A DNA stretch of 64,000 nucleotides from Lichenostomus cassidix (lineage: Eukaryota; Chordata; Aves; Passeriformes; Meliphagidae), in the NCBI GenBank assembly GCA_008360975.2, contig CM039189.1, forward strand, positions 13,272,056 through 13,336,055, read 5' to 3'. Every line of letters begins with the position of its first letter. The first letter of the stretch is position 1. Shown one piece after another: positions 61,001 to 64,000 of the stretch. The notes under the pieces are model-generated. The model saw only the letters and a program-made list of their open reading frames with translations, made no database searches and was not told the origin of the DNA. The position numbers were made by a program, and so were the translations under genes.

Positions 61001-63438
61001 CTACAGTAACAATCTCCTCCATGAGAAGCCCCAGTTTTCAGACCACCATTCTCCATTCTCTCACATTGCTCCTAGCTATAAACAGCATCAGCTGGGGTTA
61101 ATGCACATTTTGTTTTCCAGTATTACACTAGCAAATTATACAAAAGATTCCAGGTGATTGTCCTCATCCAGCTTCTTTCCCAATTTGTCAGTCTTTTAGC
61201 CATCACGTAGTTTATCAGCAGTTGTAGCTCTGGGGTACAGATATGGCTTGTGATTTGTTCCACTGTGAACTTGTTCCACCATTCTGACTTCCCAAACAAT
61301 AGATAGGAGAACCTGTCTATATGCATGCTCAGATGCTCTTATTGGTTAAACTGTAGCAAAGCCATGTGAAATTAGTCATTAAGACTGGAAATAAATTGGA
61401 GGCAGCTGTGAACACTCATTTTTTATTTTTAATTACCAGGTGAGGAACACAAACATCTATTGGTTTTGTGGTTCTTGGGCACAGTCACATTAATAAAATT
61501 CTTTAATTTGGGAGTCCACTAGGTCTTTCCCTCAGTAACTGATATACATTGCTCATTTTGACAGTGTATTTGTTTCACATTTGCTTTTGAGTACATAATA
61601 ATCACTTCCTCATCCATGTTCTGCTTTTGTAAATAAAGCAGGAAGCAGTTTTGCTTGACTGAAAGAGAAATTTTCCTCAGAAAATTTCTTTAGGCACATA
61701 CAAGAAAATAGCAACATTTCTGTTCCTGCATTGAGTTCCTGTTGTACGCAGATTATTTATTTAAACTAAATATCTGAAATATGATATGTAATTAAATAAC
61801 CTTTAACAATAACTTAATTTTGAAATTCCTTTCTGAAGTAGTTAGGGTAAAATTAAAAGAAAAAAGGGGTGTCAAGGCCAGAGTAATTTTAAAACTCTAA
61901 TCTCTTTTCAATAAAGAACAAATAAAGAGACATAGAAATTTACACTCTTTATATTTATGCAAAATATGATTCTTAGCACAAAAATTAGTACAAAATATGT
62001 GGTTTAATGGCCAGAAGTACTGCGCAGCAACCCTGCAATTTCACCAGATGTTTAAGTCAGTCTATGTATGGTTTCCCAATGGGTCAATGTGCCACCCCTA
62101 CCTTTTCCTGCCCCTCGCCTTGTACGAGCTCCACTGCATATGACCATGACATCAGTATAATCATCTCCAAATTATTTTCACTTCTCTTTGGCACAGTAGT
62201 TTCTCTGACAGATCAGTGTGTAGTGATGTAGCCCACTCAGCAGTAGCATGACCAATGCAGCAAATGCAGGGGAGCAGCAGGAGTATCTAGCTCAGAAAAC
62301 AAGTGAACAACCCTTGGCAGTGTGGTCTGTGGTCAACAGGAAAGCTACAGCTTACTGGGACTCTGCATTTGTAAGGAAGGAAAAACATTACCTGTTTTTT
62401 AAAGAGAATAATAGCAAAAGTATCTCCTGAATAACAAAAATGCAGGTGACTTTCAAGAAGAAAGAATAATTTCATTTAAACCCCTTTTTGGACTCCAAAT
62501 GAATGAGACTATAAAAACAAACACGTTCCACCATGAAGAATTTCCTCCAAGCAATGCACTGTATAAGTAAGATATGAAGGAAGATGTACTCACTTTACAA
62601 ACTAAACAATACAATCCACCTTCAAGTAACACTGTCCCTGTCTCCATGGTCACCACCCGGCAGTGTCATCCCACATGATAGTCACCTTCAGTGCCTACAT
62701 GACAAAGCCAATACTGACTTCTAGCCCCAAAGCATTATCAAAACCATATGCTTTACCTTCATGCAAAACATCTCCTTCAGATGCCTGTGCTTCCTCTAAA
62801 CCCTATGAACAAGCATAAGCATCAAAACTCCATTCTATCCGTGAGTCTCACAAGAAAAATTTTTTAAAAAGCTATATACTTGCCCCAAATAATCTCAGGA
62901 CAAGTGGATAGCATCTTTACTGTTGGAACTATAATGTAGACTCCCTCATCGATCTGTATCACAAATTAGGAACTCATGATAAGCCTCTTCCATCAAAATA
63001 GCTCATGGCTACTTTTGCATCAACATTGTCTGAGAAACAAAACAAAACAAAGACCATAATGAAAACTCAATACATATCACAGTCTAATTAATGCATTTCT
63101 TCAAACAAAAAAAGTGAGAAAAAAGCCCCAACACAATACATAAACAAGTATTCAAAGAACACATCTCTCCTGAAGAAAATACCAGTCACAATACATTCAT
63201 CAGTCCAAAGGTGACATGTGGCCTTTCTGCAGTAAAACTATCCCTAACTGATCTACAACACCTGGCTGCCACAAAAGATACTAAAATTTGGACATAAAAT
63301 TATAAAATATGTAAGAACCGCATAAAGATCATACTTTGCAATCAATCTTCTCCAGACTATACTTGCTCCAAACAGTAACTCACCAAATAGCATCAGAAAT
63401 GGATAAACAAACAAAGCAGAAGATCAAAGCAGAGAATT

Positions 63439-63464
63439 TGTGTGTGCATGCATGTGTGTGTGTT
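63439..63464. repeat. TG microsatellite with central CATGCATG
   Basis: TGTGTG, a GCATGCATG core and TGTGTGTGTG again make an alternating purine-pyrimidine tract of about 26 bases. Confidence 0.85.
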
Positions 63465-63717
63465 GGGCAACTGTAGGATCACAGCAGCCTGAAAGGAAGC
63501 CTACAAATGCATAAGTAAAATACAAAAATTCCAACACAGTGCATTCTGAACCACAGCTGTTCTAGCTTCCTGGAGCAGAACTTTATTTATACTTTCATTT
63601 TTAATGCCTGTGCTGGAAGGGACAATTATCTCAGCAAATTATGAATAAACCAGTGCAGAAAAGGCAAGCCTGGGCATTTCAGATCTTGCTGTAAAATATC
63701 TAGTTTGGAAATCCAGC

Positions 63718-63990
63718 ATGAAACTGTCTCTGATGCAACCAAAACATGTCAAGCCTAATCTTGTCACATTGTCAACATTCACAAACCATATCCTGCTCAC
63801 GTTAACATGGCTAATTTTATTAATTCTTTTTGCAAGCAGCCTACATAATACCCTTGTTGTAGAATATGAGTCTATGCCTGTACAGAGCAAGAAACACAAG
63901 GATCACAACACAGGTTGTGTCACTGCTAAAACAAACCAAACTGCTATGGCAGAGGAGGATGAAAAGGCAACTTTACTAACTACATGGTAA
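63718..63990 (+). other. 90-codon frame with one hydrophobic stretch (doubtful)
   Basis: An ATG at 63718 opens 90 codons to a TAA. Residues about 23-43 are hydrophobic (NHILLTLTWLILLILFASSL), long enough for one membrane span, and an acidic patch (AEEDEK) lies near the end. An equally long frame exists on the opposite strand over the same DNA, and no family is recognised. Hydrophobic frames are common by chance in T-rich DNA, so this is recorded only as doubtful. Confidence 0.08.
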
Positions 63991-64000
63991 ATAAATAATA

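Larger units (their letters stand above)
53601..64000. other. Non-coding stretch to the end of the window
   Basis: No gene is recognised. Small features are a possible constrained block at 54130-54420, an imperfect CTAAGGAAC repeat at 55108-55144, A19 at 55247-55265, TAG repeats at 55488-55501, a 28-bp tandem pair at 57985-58040, a TG/CA tract at 63439-63464 and a 90-codon frame with a hydrophobic stretch at 63718-63990. The antisense pair 56891-57127 (+) and 56848-57135 (-) have no motif. Confidence 0.6.

Overview
This window looks like avian nuclear DNA, either a gene-poor intergenic stretch (gene desert) or the inside of a very large intron. Two short CR1 LINE 3' ends mark it as sauropsid, most likely bird. 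One lies on the + strand (about 7855-7940) and one on the - strand (about 17455-17520). Both carry the diagnostic 3' block and the ATTCTATGA / TCACAGAATCACAGAAT terminal repeats. The rest is AT-rich and CpG-poor by eye, with short A-, T-, AAAC- and TG-type simple repeats, as expected of vertebrate non-coding DNA. I see no complete protein-coding gene, no rRNA, tRNA or snRNA, no CRISPR array and no intact mobile element. Open frames of 60-127 codons occur throughout, but almost all look like chance frames.

Layout. 1-6926 is plain AT-rich sequence. 6927-9134 holds an alternating purine-pyrimidine tract, the first CR1 end, a three-copy 29-bp tandem repeat (8409-8495) and a TATAA-type microsatellite. 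10561-11460 is a complex, possibly constrained block with a diverged 44-bp tandem duplication and a minus-strand splice-donor-like site that closes a short ATG-led frame. 14488-14561 is a long, nearly symmetric inverted repeat. 15679-15726 and 18822-18959 are two exon-like units with good splice consensus. 16085-16440 and 33060-33640 look most like conserved non-coding (enhancer-type) DNA: mixed composition, retained CpGs, dense TAAT, E-box or octamer-like motifs. 37460 has a CTCF-core-like motif and 40171-40183 a CCAAT box touching a perfect CRE palindrome. Three GC-elevated but CpG-poor blocks (27750-28135, 29085-29345, 50805-51190) look like old, decayed insertions. 53275-53595 holds a minus-strand reading frame with two CxxC pairs and several retained CpGs. 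It is the most gene-like frame here, although it has no ATG near its start.

There is no set of genes to describe as working together. If the window has a function it is probably regulatory, meaning enhancers or boundary elements acting on a gene outside it, with perhaps a few exons of an unannotated long transcript. The exon, enhancer and motif calls are inferences from sequence pattern alone and are scored low; the repeat and palindrome calls are directly visible.
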